A stretch of 64,000 nucleotides of DNA from Mixophyes australis (Eukaryota; Chordata; Amphibia; Anura; Limnodynastidae), in the NCBI GenBank assembly GCA_036250195.1, contig JAVHZZ010000003.1, positions 54,241,521 through 54,305,520 on the forward strand, given 5' to 3'. Shown piece after piece: positions 11,682-23,529 of the stretch (the first letter of the stretch is position 1; each line of letters begins with the position of its first letter). The notes below the pieces were generated by a model. It did no database searches. It was not told the origin of the DNA and saw nothing but the letters and a program-made list of their open reading frames with translations. Made by a program: the position numbers and the translations under genes.

Positions 11682-11971
11682 CCTTATCCTAATCCTAACC
11701 CTAACCCTAATACTAATCCTAACCATGGGCTTGATTCATTAGTGATGTTATCTGCCATTTTTTGCTTATCTTAAGCAAATTCACTCTGTGCATGCTCAGA
11801 AAAGGGAGATAAGAAGCAAAATCCACTGCGTAAGTGAAGAATTTCTTAAGTTAAGATGAAAATCCATCTTAACTTCACTCGTATCTCCCCGTTTCCTCCT
11901 AAAAATAAGCATCTTAACTTTTGCACAAGATAAGATCACTAAGGAATCAGGCCCCATAACTCTAACCCTTA
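11682..11971. repeat. Interstitial telomere-like CCCTAA tract, split by a MITE
   Basis: About 40 bp of perfect and degenerate CCCTAA units (AACCCTAACCCTAATACTAA) lie at 11682-11724. A shorter remnant (CTAACCCTTA) follows at 11961-11971. The MITE at 11727-11954 with its CAT TSD separates them. Confidence 0.7.
11727..11954. mobile_element. PIF/Harbinger-like MITE, second subfamily
   Basis: Termini GGGCTTGATTCATTAGTGAT and the inverted ATCACTAAGGAATCAGGCCC are flanked by CAT at 11724-11726 and 11955-11957. The ends match the palindromic family at 891, but the interior differs (TTAACTT and TTAAGATG words, TGTGCATGCTCAG). Confidence 0.82.
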
Positions 11972-12784
11972 GATTAAATTGTCCAGTTGCTGGGTCCTGC
12001 CATTACCGATTTAAACAACTTATCAATATTAATAAAATGAGGAAATTGAGTTTTCAGTTTTTAGGTTATAAAATGACTGAATATCAACGTTCAAAATGAA
12101 GGGGTGATTAGATATGTTATTAAAATTAAAGCTACGTTATATTTCTATTTTTATTAATGACTGGACTTCTAATTTAATATTTGTCCTCTAAAATGGTGCC
12201 ACATATAAATAGGTCATAGCTTAGATAGATTTAATACATCTTGCAGAACTTTGAAAGGTGCATAGGATAATAATGCTGAGTAAGAGTGATATGAAACGGT
12301 GGCCTGAGATGCCTGGAAGCTAAAGTCAGGTGTCTCCATCTGTCAAGCTCATGCTAGACTCCTTAGGCAAACCTAAATAAGGAAATAGAAGCCATCCATG
12401 GAGAAGAAGAATTAAAATCTTAAAGGAACTCAGACTTTTCTTGTTGTGACACGTGTTAGGCACAAAAATGACTTTTATAGCTACTGATAGGTAAGAGTAA
12501 GTGAAGTGGATCAAGTCAAAAGAATGTTTGAAATTCAATATTGTTGTGACTTTATTAAACGCACTGTTTTGATTTTTGACATCATACCTGCTATTATAGA
12601 ACATTATACAGAATAAAAATGGGATTGTAACAAATAAAAGCATTAATATCCATGTTTTCTTTATTTTGTAATAGGTGTATATTGACTTTGATTACTTTGA
12701 CAACTGTGTAAAGAATAAATAATGTTTACATCATGTTAGTTCTGAACGGTAATTATACAGAGTCATAATGCTAATATCCCAATA
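11972..12784. other. Unique AT-rich sequence
   Basis: No recognised gene. The minus-strand frame at 12326-12643 matches no known family. Confidence 0.5.
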
Positions 12785-12792
12785 CCCTAATG

Positions 12793-12952
12793 CAGAGGCG
12801 GATCTAATTAGCTGTAGTCCCCGGTGCAGGGAAGTGGGGAGGAGGGAACCATCCGGGGCCCATCGCTCTCTAGTTTCCTGCACAGAGGGCCCCAATATCG
12901 CCATGGGCCCCGGTGCACCCTACCTGCTGCACTAAGGATAGTTCCGCCACTG
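12793..12952. mobile_element. hAT MITE, 160 bp
   Basis: Starts CAGAGGCGGATC and ends GTTCCGCCACTG. The 8-bp direct repeat CCCTAATG flanks it at 12785-12792 and 12953-12960. An 8-bp TSD with CAG...CTG termini is the hAT signature. No coding capacity. Confidence 0.9.
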
Positions 12953-12960
12953 CCCTAATG

Positions 12961-13584
12961 GTCTAATAGTTACAGTGAGCTTTCACTTTTACCAGAACCT
13001 TTGGAATTTACAGAAATATATTGTACTCTGTTATGCACAGGTAAATACAGAGCACATAATGTCCCAAGGCCTCAGGATGATCAGGATATGTGGGATCCCA
13101 GGGAACGTGAAATCATCCCACAGTAACTGCACCAATTAAGCGCTGACCACAGTACCAGTTCACCCATAGTATCTACTTCCTCTACATGCTCATTACTTGA
13201 TAGAAAGGGAAGGGAATTAAGCAAATTGCAGTTGCCAGTTGACTGTAATATATGGTATTTGAGTGCAATGTGGCTGCCAATGTGGTCTGTAGGCAACAGG
13301 GCTGCCGATGGGATCTGTGAGCAATATGGCTGCACACAAGATCTCTGCCAATGTGCTTGGCAGCAACTCAGGGCTCTTTATCTAGTAAATAACTAAACAT
13401 TAAAAAGATAACTAAAGAGTTTAAAAATACTTGCAACACTCAAATATGCTTGCATAAAATGTAATTCTGCAGACTGCAAATGTTATTCAGTGTATCAACA
13501 CATTATAACTAAATGTTCAAATGTCCTTCTCCATACTGTGCATGCTCAGTAAAATGGCATTCATCTAAGTCTGTATGTAGATAT
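12961..13584. other. Unique sequence with a short low-order repeat
   Basis: The words GCAATGTGGCTGCC, GGGCTGCCGATGGGATCTGT and GCAATATGGCTGC (13266-13335) form a loose local repeat. No gene recognised. Confidence 0.45.
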
Positions 13585-13697
13585 CACCATCATCAGCTAT
13601 TTATATAGTGCCACTGATTCCACAGCGCTGTACAGAGAACTCATGACCCCAGTGGTGTGAGGCATACGTGCAAACCACTAAGTTACTGTGCTTCTCT
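13585..13697 (-). repeat. V-SINE with large internal deletion
   Basis: The tail (CATCATCAGCTATTTATATA, GCGCTGTACAGAGAACTCA) joins directly to the tRNA-like head (CATGACCCCAGTGGTGTGAG). The join is at GAACTCA, a word present at both breakpoints in intact copies. Confidence 0.8.
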
Positions 13698-14868
13698 ATA
13701 TGAATCTACCCTTTGAGCCAGTAGAGAGGCATGCACCTTATGTACTATGTAGAGGATGAGATAGTCACAGATACTCCTGTCAGGAGACATATCTGTTACC
13801 GCTGCTTCCCAGCTGGTACAAGATACATGCATATAAAAATGATCAGCAGAACAGATCTTGTACCGGCCTTTAAAAAAAAAATTAAATCAGCTCTAGTGCT
13901 GCCAGCCTAGGTTGGTAAAGATAAATTGGGGGGACAAGAATAATGACATTATCCTGAAAATGCTGATTCCAGTGTAGCGGAGCAGATAGTTGGCACCCCA
14001 AAAGTAGTGTAAGGAAGGATTCTACAGGCCCTTTGGTATGGTAGAAAAGCAAAGGACCCCCAATAGTGTTGGAATTAAACAATAAACACAGGACTAAAAC
14101 TGCATAAACTTATGGGTTGATTTTCTTTGCTTGTGGCAAAAGGCTTTACCACAGCAGCAAATAAATAGCAGTAGTGTAGGGATGTAATACTACAATAGAA
14201 TCAACATGCAATGTTATTCAACATGTCACAAAATAAATAACATTTTAGGAATCTTGTTTCAACAATATAGAAACATAAATCAACACAACACATAGGTACT
14301 AAATAAATATATGCCACTTTAATTTTAGGGACTATGCTTCAGTGAAATGGATTTCACTGGACATATACTTTAGGAGACAATCAGTTGCTACAAACTGATT
14401 AGACAACTACACTAAATACTGCAGCAGCAGATAATATAGACCAATCAATCACAATACTTTTAGTGCAATTATACAGATAATACTTATCACACAAAAATCA
14501 GTAGAGATGCAACAAGGAGTAATTCAGCTGGTTCACTTTAGATTCTTTGGAAGAAATGACTGTAAACTAGGGTCACTTTACAATATACAAAACCTAAGGG
14601 GGTACATTATAATCTGCACAATAAACAATTTTCAGTGTCAACTTAGCAATCCGTCTAAGGAAATAAACAGCTCTCTCCCAGAATCTGCAGGGTTAAACAA
14701 CTTGCAATTCTCTCATCAGCAACCATTTTAGGCCGTTTCACCATATAATTAAACTTCTGATGCAATATAGACAAACTCCCGTGGCAAATGACTGCTCTCC
14801 ATGTCCCAGATAGGCTGCAGACAACTTCAAAAAAAGCAGACCTGGAACAAACTGTTCCTTTAGACAGT
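13698..14868. other. Unique sequence, nothing recognised
   Basis: No supported gene or repeat. Confidence 0.45.
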
Positions 14869-14876
14869 GCTATAAC

Positions 14877-15279
14877 CAGGCCCGGCGCTCCCATTAGGCA
14901 AGGTTAGGCACTTGCCTAGGGCGCCGGGTCTGGAGAGCGGCTGGAGGGCGCTACAGAATAATAAAATACTTTAAAACTGTGCGGCGACTGCTGACCATAC
15001 CTGTCACGGCCGCCGCAGAGCATCAGATGCACGGGGAGGGGGGAAGAGGCTATTTTGTCACCACCGCCGCCTCTCTGCTCCGTCTCCTCCCCTCCACTTA
15101 CTAGTGTCAGTGAGTGGAGGGGAGGAGATGGAGCAGATAGGCGGCGGTGGTGAGACAAGGTAAGGAGAGGAGGGAGGAGGGAGGAGGGAGGAGGGAGGAG
15201 GGAGGAGAGCGGCGATTTTTGCGGGGGCGCCGCTTTTTTAAAAATGCCTAGGGCGCCGTGGACCCTAGCACCGACCCTG
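14877..15279. mobile_element. hAT MITE with internal hairpin (copy 1)
   Basis: Ends CAGGCCCGGCGCT and AGCACCGACCCTG form imperfect inverted termini. The 8-bp TSD GCTATAAC flanks it at 14869-14876 and 15280-15287. Inside is a long hairpin (15058-15153, arms of about 43 bp, three mismatches by eye), then a GGAGGA microsatellite. A close relative is at 54039-54425. Confidence 0.92.
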
Positions 15280-15287
15280 GCTATAAC

Positions 15288-16720
15288 ACCTCTCAATAGC
15301 AACAGTAGAGATTTTAATAACACAGTTTGATGTCTCACTTAAATAACTTGAACATAGCAAAGCAAAAGAAACTTATCTGTCATCATATGAGTCCTGCTGA
15401 CATCTCATGAGCAGTGGCTAGTTAGGGCTTTTCCTATACTGCAAAGGTGCTTCTTTCTGAGCTGGCTGCAAACATCCCTCAGGACATCAATTCAGCCATA
15501 GCATTCAGTGGCTTTTGTGGGAAGATCCCCCATTAGCTCAGGCAGCATTCACACACATCACTTCTCACACTCACCAGTCCGTTTTTAGCTCCTCCCCTTT
15601 TCCACAAGAATCTCATGGAACCTTCTACTTCATTCTTTGCAGTTTGCCCACTCCAAAATTTACAACACAATTTGCATTTAACTTCCCAGAGGCACTCTCG
15701 GGAACTGTAGTGTACCTGTGATTTGCAGGGTATTACACCAGCACTAGGGTATGCCTTCCATGACAGATGGCATTATAGCAGGAAAACCTGCAGTGTGGGA
15801 TTCCTCCACCATAGTAACAACCAGCACTAGGCCTGTCAGTACAGTACGGTTCTGAATTTCCTAGGGAATCAGGCCCCCAAAGCAAGCCAGACCCACAGGA
15901 AAAAACAAGAAAAACAGCCCCTATCTACAAGGTTGGACACTGGCACCCTCAAGATCTACAACAGACATTCCATTGGTAAAGAAAATAACAAACCATGATT
16001 GGACGACGTACATCCTACTCAGTTAAGAGTCACATCGCAAATTACTCATAATCGGCATTGTAAAGCTGGGAAAATTCCACTTTCTAAGGACAGGGCGTGG
16101 GAATTTCTCCATTTATAAACATGAATGTAATGCCGGTTTTGAGTCATTTGTGGAGTGGCTCTTAAAAGTGCATCAATACAAAATTTAATTTTCAAGTTCT
16201 TCTATATAACTTTTGCAATGTACAGCAATTCAGTTTAATGCATGTTTAATAATCTACATATGTTCATATTTGAACGTTCCTATTTTTATCATTCGCACAG
16301 TGACTGAAGAAAGGCAATTATTTTTTTAAAATCACATTAACTATGTCTATAACCACATGAAAATTGTTATTGGTTAGTTGCTGTTCATGGAAAATTTATA
16401 TTGATCAATTAAAAATCAGCTTCTGGGCCATGAAAAAATGGGCATTTGCATGGGTATATAGCTTCAGTTGGGTCAGTATTTCTTATGATTCCAATTTATG
16501 TTTCATTTTATGATAAATATATGTTATAATCTATAATACTGTTGTTTGTTTTTTGTCACTGCTGACCATTTTTCCCTCTGAGCTGAGAGACCTAGAAGTG
16601 AAGCAGTTAAAATGAAATGGAGAATCTGTGGTTCAGTGTAATTCTAGACAATGGATTTTTACTAATAAATTCAGTTGTTAATACCAACATTTGCACTCCA
16701 TACAGCATGAAGAGAACAAT
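15288..16720. other. Mostly unique; one family D fragment
   Basis: About 15730-15900 (CCAGCACTAGG, GGCATTATAGCAGG, TCCTAGGGAATCAGGC) resembles dispersed repeat D. Elsewhere I recognise nothing. Confidence 0.4.
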
Positions 16721-17825
16721 TATTATTATTATCTTTGATTTATAGGGTGCTACTGTGTTCTGCTGAGCGGAAACAAGACATACTTAAAAATGGGGAAATA
16801 CAAGGTAGAAACAAATGCAGAGATGAAAACAAAGGGTAGGGAGGGCCCTGCTCATGAGACAGCTTGCTTTTTAATTGGAAGAGGGCACAGCTGAAACAAG
16901 AGCAACTAGTGTGACTCAGAGTGCCGATTGGCACAGTTGTGAGAGTTCTAGTAAGGTGGGTGTACGTAAGCTCTAATAGAGAGATGTGTTTTCAGAGAAC
17001 GTTTACAGAGGAATTCCATAACAGGGTAGCAGCACGTGAGAAGTCTTATAGGCAGGGATATGAAGTGGTTACCAGAGACAAGACACAGGTCAGAGGTAGA
17101 TCTAAATAGGCAACAGGGAAAGTATTTTGAGTATGAAGTGAGGGAGATGTTAAGGGCTCTGTAGATAAGGGTGAGTAATTTGCACTGGATTTTGGAGGAC
17201 ACAGGAAGATGTATAGGAGAGCAATGAGAGAGGAAGATCAGTCTTGTTGTGACATTTAAGATGGATTGAAGCTGGGATAAATTGGTGAGGAGCATGCCAG
17301 ACAGGAAGGGTTGCAGTAGTCAAAGTGGGATCTTCTGACAATATTTCTAAGGTGGAGGCGACAGGACTGGGAGAGAGACGGGATGTGAGGAATAAAGCAG
17401 TATGAGGAGTCAAGTGTGACACCAAGGCAACAGGCTGGGAAATGGAGGATATCGTGGTGCTATTGACAGTGAGGGAGATTTGAGGGGAAGATGGAGGATG
17501 AAAAGCTCTGTTTTGGACATGCTGAGCTTCAGGAAGTTTTGGGACCAAGGGAGGCCTGTCAAATTTTAGCCCAGGGGGCAAGACTTGACTCAGCAGCCTA
17601 TTAGGAAAATTGTAACGGAAATAAAATTCAGGTGACCCAGCCCAAGGTAGCCTGGGGTACTGATGCTCCCCTGCCCCACCAGTACACCCTGCACCTGTTT
17701 GGGACATACATGTGGGGATAGTAGAGGTACAGTTAGTTGCACAAGATAGTACAGAAGGGGAGAGGTCAGGGGAAGAGATATAGATTTGGGTGCTGTCAGC
17801 GTTGAGGTGGTACTTTAACAACACT
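16721..17825 (-). pseudogene. Decayed non-LTR retrotransposon (CR1/L2/Rex1-like) 3' half
   Basis: Read on the minus strand, fragments of the end of a LINE reverse transcriptase ORF appear in shifting frames. These are a catalytic-box relic (NADSTQIYISSP, where YADDTQ is usual), a KLSMSKTELFIL-like segment, SHFDYCN (the conserved 'DYCN' block), LQSILNVTTRLIF, and FCKRSLKTHLSIRA near the C-terminus. The 3' UTR ends in GCACCCTATAAATCAAAG and AAT repeats near 16725-16750, like the V-SINE tails. Several frameshifts and stops are present. Sequence at about 17545-17700 does not fit the LINE and may be an insertion. The exact clade is not decided. Confidence 0.75.
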
Positions 17826-18689
17826 GAAGCAGAATCTTGGGCCCATGAACCCCTACAATTCTACCCCCCAACCTGCTGGAGGTAAATATATTACCACTGT
17901 GGCAGCATACAACGAGATAGCAAGTATGTGCTAAATATTATATTCCCGGTTATGTCCATTTGTTTTGTTAATTGAGAATAAAATATTTTTTTTTCTGTTC
18001 AGAAACATCAGAATTCCAAGGTATGTTTCCCAACAGAGCACATAATTGATTAAGCAATTAAAATAGAATCACTATTATACTATTAACTTCACTATTAAAA
18101 TAAATGATAATAACTTTAAATTAATTGTCTATAATAATCCCCTTTTGCACAAACATGTGTTCTAGTTTTATAGCTCTTCGCTTTCCATATGTGCCACACC
18201 ATGTCTGTAACCAGAAACGTTTCTTTACACGATAAAGCACACCTAATACAATTTCAGTTGTGGCATATGGTGCGATAGTTTTCACACATGCTTGATGTAT
18301 AGCAGAATCATGATCTATGCTGAACAATGACTGTTCAGTGCTTTCATTTACCAAGGGGTCTGTTTTTAATGCTTTTTTTTTATGACAAATTCACTAAAAA
18401 GTACTTTTGAATGGTTCATATTAGCACATCTGTTACATCCTGCTTTTTAATCTTTTTTGTTTTCCCCTCCCTTGTCTTTATATGCTGATCAATAGAAATC
18501 GGAAACTGCAGACGTGACAGCACAATCCCATGCTGTGTAAATATAGTAGGGAATGAGCAAAACAAAGCTGCCGAAATTAGCTTACGGTTGGCATCGGTAT
18601 GAGAAATAATTTATACATAAGACTTATTATATGCATTGCAGTTGCTGAAAATTAAATGTGTTTGAATGCTTTTGAAAAGCATAGATGTA

Positions 18690-18970
18690 TTTTTACAAGC
18701 TATCAATCTCTTTTCACAATCAAAATATCATTGCATGATTAAGTATTAATGAGACATTGTTAGTATTAAGTCTCTGACACAGATGCCCTTGACATCTGTA
18801 AGCCTATGAATTAAAGTATTTAAAGAACCATTTCATTTGGCTATCAAATAACTCTTTTATTAATAAATGATTGAGCTGAATAATTAACCCCCAGCTGCAT
18901 TAATTATTATTAGTGCTAAGATTGGATTGTAAATTAACGTATTGGCATAGGTTGACATTATTGCCTTTAC
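18690..18970. promoter_or_regulatory. Candidate conserved non-coding element
   Basis: A repeat-free stretch dense in homeodomain-type cores (TTAATTATTATTAG, AATAATTAAC, GATTAAGTATTAATGAG) and lacking simple repeats. This composition is common in developmental enhancers, but AT-rich DNA produces such motifs by chance. Confidence 0.2.
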
Positions 18971-19939
18971 TTAAGATTTTTACCTTGCATTGGAAACATA
19001 TGGTCCTGCTTAAACATGGCCATGTTTCACACTCTTGGCACTCGGACTAACGTCTCACAATTATAAAGAGTCTGGAATGGGGGGATTTGCTTTTACAGCA
19101 GAATTCATAAAAAGAAGGGGGGGGGAAAGTTTTGTCAAATTTATTGGCTGCAGTAAGCCCTCCAGAATGTAGACGTCTAGTCTAGAGGACCTCAATAGAA
19201 TTCTATTCACTGCTAGTGCAAAAAAAAAAAAAAAAATGACCAATTTATAAAGCATGTGCAGAGACTAAACCGCCCGAGAGACATTGACACTTCATGCAGC
19301 TCGCCGAACAGAAATCTGCCATCAGAAGCAATCTCGAGATGATTTGTTGCAAAATACTAACCTGATAATTGTCAGTATATTGAATTATAATATGGCGTCT
19401 GAGCTGCCATGTTTTTTCCCCTCCTGTTATGATCTGCCCTGACAAATAAGGAAATGAAACCACATGTAATTTTATCTCAGTCTTGTAAGTGAAGGAAGTA
19501 CAGTACAGTCTTCACTAAAAAGCTACTGTATATTAATATTTGATGAGGCTCAATACCCAAGGTATTATTGCATGGTAAAAAAAAAAAAAGAAAAGTGAAT
19601 TGCTTTACTCTAAATTATCCATGAGGCTGCAATAAAGGTTACACAGTGCGGTTCAACTCTAGCGTTAGTATATTTTAAATAAAAGAGTGTATTCTCTCTT
19701 TAGTTTATTTAATGGTCATGTAAGCACCTTGGCCGTTTACTAACAGACTCCTAAACAATCTAGCAGTGCCCACTAGCTCTCTGGCTAGTAATGCAGTGGA
19801 TAGATCAGGGATGACAAGCCTAGTCCCAAAACACAACATGATGCCACAACCTCCCTGTGTAAGCCAAAGCTATTCATATGATAATGACGACATCTGTTCT
19901 CTCTAAAGAAGTATCTCGTTTGGATACAGCTGTGAGAGC

Positions 19940-20070
19940 ACGTTTCAAGTATAATTTGCTCCAAACCTAAAAAACGTTATTATGCGAGGTGACAGGCTTT
20001 GTCACTTTTTATCTAATTAATGCAGCTCTAAATGTTGTTTCATATGTATGAGTTATAGGCATGGCTTAAA
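19940..20070. promoter_or_regulatory. Candidate conserved non-coding element
   Basis: GCGAGGTGACAGGCTTTGTC, with a TGACAG (TALE-type) core, lies next to TCTAATTAATGCAG. The evidence is motif composition only. Confidence 0.18.
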
Positions 20071-20633
20071 TTTACAAATAAGAAAGAAATAAAACAAAGA
20101 CTGTAGATAAGGCGAAAGAGCGTGGCTTATGACTTCAGTTCCATATGGACGGGATTTCAAATGATAGTTCTGGAATTTACCACTGGGAAAATTTACAGCG
20201 ATTTATTAATTTTAAAGAAAGATAATTAGATATTGAATTACAAATGTAAAAATGCATTCCACAGTTGTCCTGAATCAATTTTACAGGATACACAAATTAC
20301 TACTCTGTGCTCCCTCCACTATCTAAATCTTAGCCTATGACTTCCATTTGCCTTTATTCCCTCCCCCACATCATGATGCTGCCCTTGTGACGTGCAGGCC
20401 CGTCCCCCTACACAATCACACAAGTGGACACTGTTACCCACAGGATCAACACACTAATCTTCTGAAATATTTTGTGCTGCTGTGAACATTCTAATGATCT
20501 GATTGGCTATAAGTTGTTTAGGAACAGTAAGGCTTAGTGCGCAAACCCTTATTCTTCAATGCAGCACGACAGGTTTCTAGTACTTGTGGCTGCCTACACC
20601 TGGAGTGGCGGCTTGGGGACATTCAGGTGTAAG

Positions 20634-20877
20634 CAGGGGCGGATCTAGAATATCATTTTACTGGGGGCGATTTAGGGGGGGGGGATTTAGTCCCCGCCCT
20701 CTTTTTGACAGCTAATGAGAGTATGCTGCCCAGCCGCTCTGATTGTGTTTTAAACACAATCAGAGCAGCCGGGCAGAACTCTCTGTCTGCCTGTCTCTGC
20801 CGAACGGACCTGCAGGCAGCAAGCCCCTTAGGGGGGGAGGGTGATTGCCCTGATTGCCCCACCTGGATCTGCCAATG
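20634..20877. mobile_element. hAT MITE, 244 bp
   Basis: Starts CAGGGGCGGATCTAG and ends CTGGATCTGCCAATG. Flanks GGTGTAAG (20626-20633) and GTTGTAAG (20878-20885) match at 7 of 8 positions. The interior has an inverted pair around TGTGTTTTAAACACA (near 20743). Confidence 0.82.
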
Positions 20878-21085
20878 GTTGTAAGCTATGTACAATAGGG
20901 ACAAGCAATACATAAGTGTAGCACAACTCCTATAGATGCAGCCTATTTAGTGTAGTTTGCAGCTCTAAACGTGCCTCTTAGGAGGGGTATCTGTAGTGGC
21001 TCTCGAAGCTGTTGATGACAATCAGCACAATCTTTAGGAATTTAAAAAAATAAAGATTTAAATAAATAAAAATGATGTAGCCACT
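20878..21085. other. Unique sequence
   Basis: Nothing recognised. Confidence 0.4.
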
Positions 21086-21089
21086 GAAT

Positions 21090-21187
21090 AAAAAAAAGCT
21101 CTAATGGGGCAGGGACTGATGTGAATGAGTTCTCTGTACAGCGCTGCAGAATTAGTGGCGCTATATACATAAATAGATGATGATGAA
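21090..21187 (+). repeat. V-SINE/LINE 3' tail
   Basis: TAATGGGGCAGGGACTGATG through GCGCTATATACATAAATAG and GATGATGA is the tail only, in plus orientation. Confidence 0.82.
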
Positions 21188-21189
21188 AT

Positions 21190-21690
21190 AAGTAACCAGC
21201 ACCACTAATTTAGCCTGTGCTGGTTACAACTAAAGCAAAGATATCCCTGTAAGGAATGTGGGATCTCCCTGCAAAAGCGGTAATCAGCACAAGGTGATGC
21301 CGTGCTGGGCTGGTCAAGCTATAACCCAGAAAGTGTGGCCCCTTTCATAATATGATAATAGATCCCAGCCTGCTCAACAAGGGGCATAATTGGGAATTGG
21401 GCTCACATATTTTTTGCAAGTTTCCCCTAAACCAGCCTCAGGATGAATGGCACTATGGCTCATCCTGGCACCTCTTGGGTGGTGTGTGCCAGGGCATTAG
21501 TTTAAAGTGAGAAAATGATTTAGCACAATTTTGGAGCTGGAAATCTCAATCAGTCATTCAGTGCTTGGTTATGATGGCGCTTGTAGAACTGCAAGCACCA
21601 CCGTGCCCACGGCTGACAGTACTTGGCAGCCAAAGCCAGCTGGAACATGTAGTCCCACAAACACATAATAGTAAATAAGTAGTCTGATTA
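21190..21690. repeat. Dispersed repeat family D (copy 2)
   Basis: Blocks such as CGTGCTGGGCTGGTCAAGC, CATAATATGATAATAGATCC and GCGCTTGTAGAACTGCAAGC with ACATGTAGTCCCACAA parallel the segments at 42284-42800 and 56830-57420. Confidence 0.45.
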
Positions 21691-21994
21691 AAAAAAAGTT
21701 GAAGAGGACTTTCACCTACCGAGTCAAAATGAGAATGAGTGAAGGAGGTCAATTTGTGACAGCTAATAAGATTGGCTTGTGTCTAAATAGCTAGAGTGTT
21801 TTGAAACTGCTTTGATTGACTGTCTGCATATTTGTTCTTAGAGTCAATGAATCTCCATTTGGAGCAAGTTAGACCATTATTTTCTGATACTAGTAAAAAA
21901 AGTTATTTGAATGGAGAATAAAAACTTTTCGATGTGAAATCTGCTATTCCTCCACACTCATCAGAATCATCTTTAAAATCTTCAATCCACTCAT

Positions 21995-22490
21995 AGATGA
22001 AACCCCTGTCCTTTCAGGGTGGACTTTTCTTGTCCAGCTTCTAATAACATCCGAACAGATGTTTTATCTCAATCATTCAATCCTTTTAATTATGATGAAC
22101 CACAAGAGCCTTCTCGTGTCATTGATTCTTCATGAATAGTGGCTGCTACATCCATCAACTCCTTAATAATTCCTCCTGGTAAAACAGTCATTGCTTCAGA
22201 CTCTCATCCTCAGCTTTCCACTAATGATTGTAAGATTTGTGTACATCTTGGTGTGAAGAAAGCCTTGGAACTCATCAACAGATTATTTTATGAAGGATAT
22301 GACATACTCTATCCCTGCATGTCATGTATGCTCCCGAAATAAAGGCCCAATAAGTTTTCTTCTTCCTCTTACCATTCCAGAAAAAAAAGTACCTGTATTT
22401 CTATGGATTTTATTGCTGATTGGCCTCCATCTAAGAATTCCACTATCATCAGGGTAGCTGTAGATTGATTTTCTAAAAATGCCCTTATTT
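21995..22490 (+). pseudogene. Ty3/gypsy RNase H-integrase relic
   Basis: In one plus frame with stops there are: the end of RNase H (NIRTDVLSQSF, compare the usual ADALSR), the integrase zinc-binding region (VHLGVKKALELINRLFY, then CMSC), and the start of the integrase core (CISMDFIADWPPSKN, then VAVD, a stop, and FSKNA). The 'MDF' aspartate is kept, but the frame has stops near 22340 and again after VAVD. No LTRs are attached. The wording differs from the intact element at 32673, so this is a separate, older gypsy lineage. Confidence 0.75.
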
Positions 22491-22499
22491 AATCCCTCT

Positions 22500-22870
22500 C
22501 AAGCAGAGCCAGGAAAAGACCCCCATGGGGTCCTAGACAAAATACTGGGTCATATCCCTCCACTGAACTTTCCATAACAGGGGCAAATGCAGAATTGCTA
22601 GAGGGGTGTTTCTGCACCACAAAGCCAGATTGGGCTTGAATAGCATGCAAGTGGCATGGCTATCATTTTAGTCAGTGCTAGGACACTGTCCAACATCTTC
22701 CCATCTACTTCAAACACATAGGCAATGCTGCGCGCACTACTAATAGGTGCACACAGCTCCCCTTTCACAAGCAGAGCAGTGTGAAGTGGGATATACCTCC
22801 TCATTGTCCTTGCAGTAAGTACAAAGTCCAGGCTGAGCGAAACAGTCACCAAAAATCAGGACTGTCTGTT
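22500..22870. repeat. Dispersed repeat, related to 43600-43800
   Basis: Shared words include GCACACAGCTC, TCACAAGCAG, GTGAAG.GGGA.ATACCTCC, TGTCCTTGCAGT and ATCAGGACTG. A possible hAT-type start CAGGGGCAAATGCAG lies at about 22577. Confidence 0.5.
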
Positions 22871-23529
22871 TTGTTCAGAATTTTAAATTCCTCATTCTTC
22901 TGAAGCAAATTAATATGGTTTGATTTCAACATTTGCTGCCTCTTAGTTTATGCATACCTAATGCCTTCCACATATCTCTTCTCAAACATTAGTGATTAAT
23001 CGCTTTGCATGCAAGACACCTCCCCCCCTTCTCCCAAGAACAGAAGTCTGAAAATTAGATGTTAGAAATGGTTGAAATTGGTGGATTTATATCTTTTTCC
23101 AGCTTTACTATGTATGGCACTGTATAACAAAAAAGTAATTGCTTTGTATATCATGTAATACAGCCACACCTTTATATTTTTTCAACAAATACATAACATT
23201 TGTTTCAATATGAAAACAAATTATTATATTTTATTTAATAATAATATATTCCACACACACAATTACAAGTAGATTTATGCTTCAACAACCATAAAAAGTA
23301 TTGGAAGTCTCAACTCATCGGAATTTGTGTTTCATTGAAAGAAAATTACATGTGATGTGATCTGTCACAATAATTTATCTTCACATAAAGACAGAAGAAC
23401 AAGTACCTGCTCATATCAGTTCAGAGCAAAACTAGTTGTCTGTCTAGAAATCAGCACTTGCAGTAGTAGTAATTTATGACAATAATGGAAGCATTTGCTC
23501 AAAATGAGATTAGCTGTTAGATGTTGTGG
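22871..23529. other. Unique AT-rich sequence
   Basis: Nothing recognised. Confidence 0.5.

Larger units (their letters stand above)
17826..20625. other. Long repeat-poor AT-rich stretch
   Basis: No gene, SINE or DNA transposon recognised over 2.8 kb, which is unusual in this window. The minus-strand frame at 18121-18354 matches nothing I know. Two sub-stretches look like candidate regulatory DNA and are listed separately. Confidence 0.5.

Noticed and set aside
17572..17691. hAT MITE inside the LINE relic (CAGGGGGCAAGAC to TACACCCTG)
   Set aside because: Flanks TTTTAGCC and CACCTGTT do not match and the ends are only weakly inverted. It may still be an insertion of another kind.
17150..17824. 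224-codon minus-strand open frame as a host gene
   Set aside because: It mixes frames of a decayed LINE (NADSTQIYIS, DYCN and LQSILN blocks lie in different phases) with unrelated sequence at 17545-17700.
18121..18354. 77-codon minus-strand frame as a conserved small protein or exon
   Set aside because: No family recognised, and no splice or start context I could support. A database search could reopen this.
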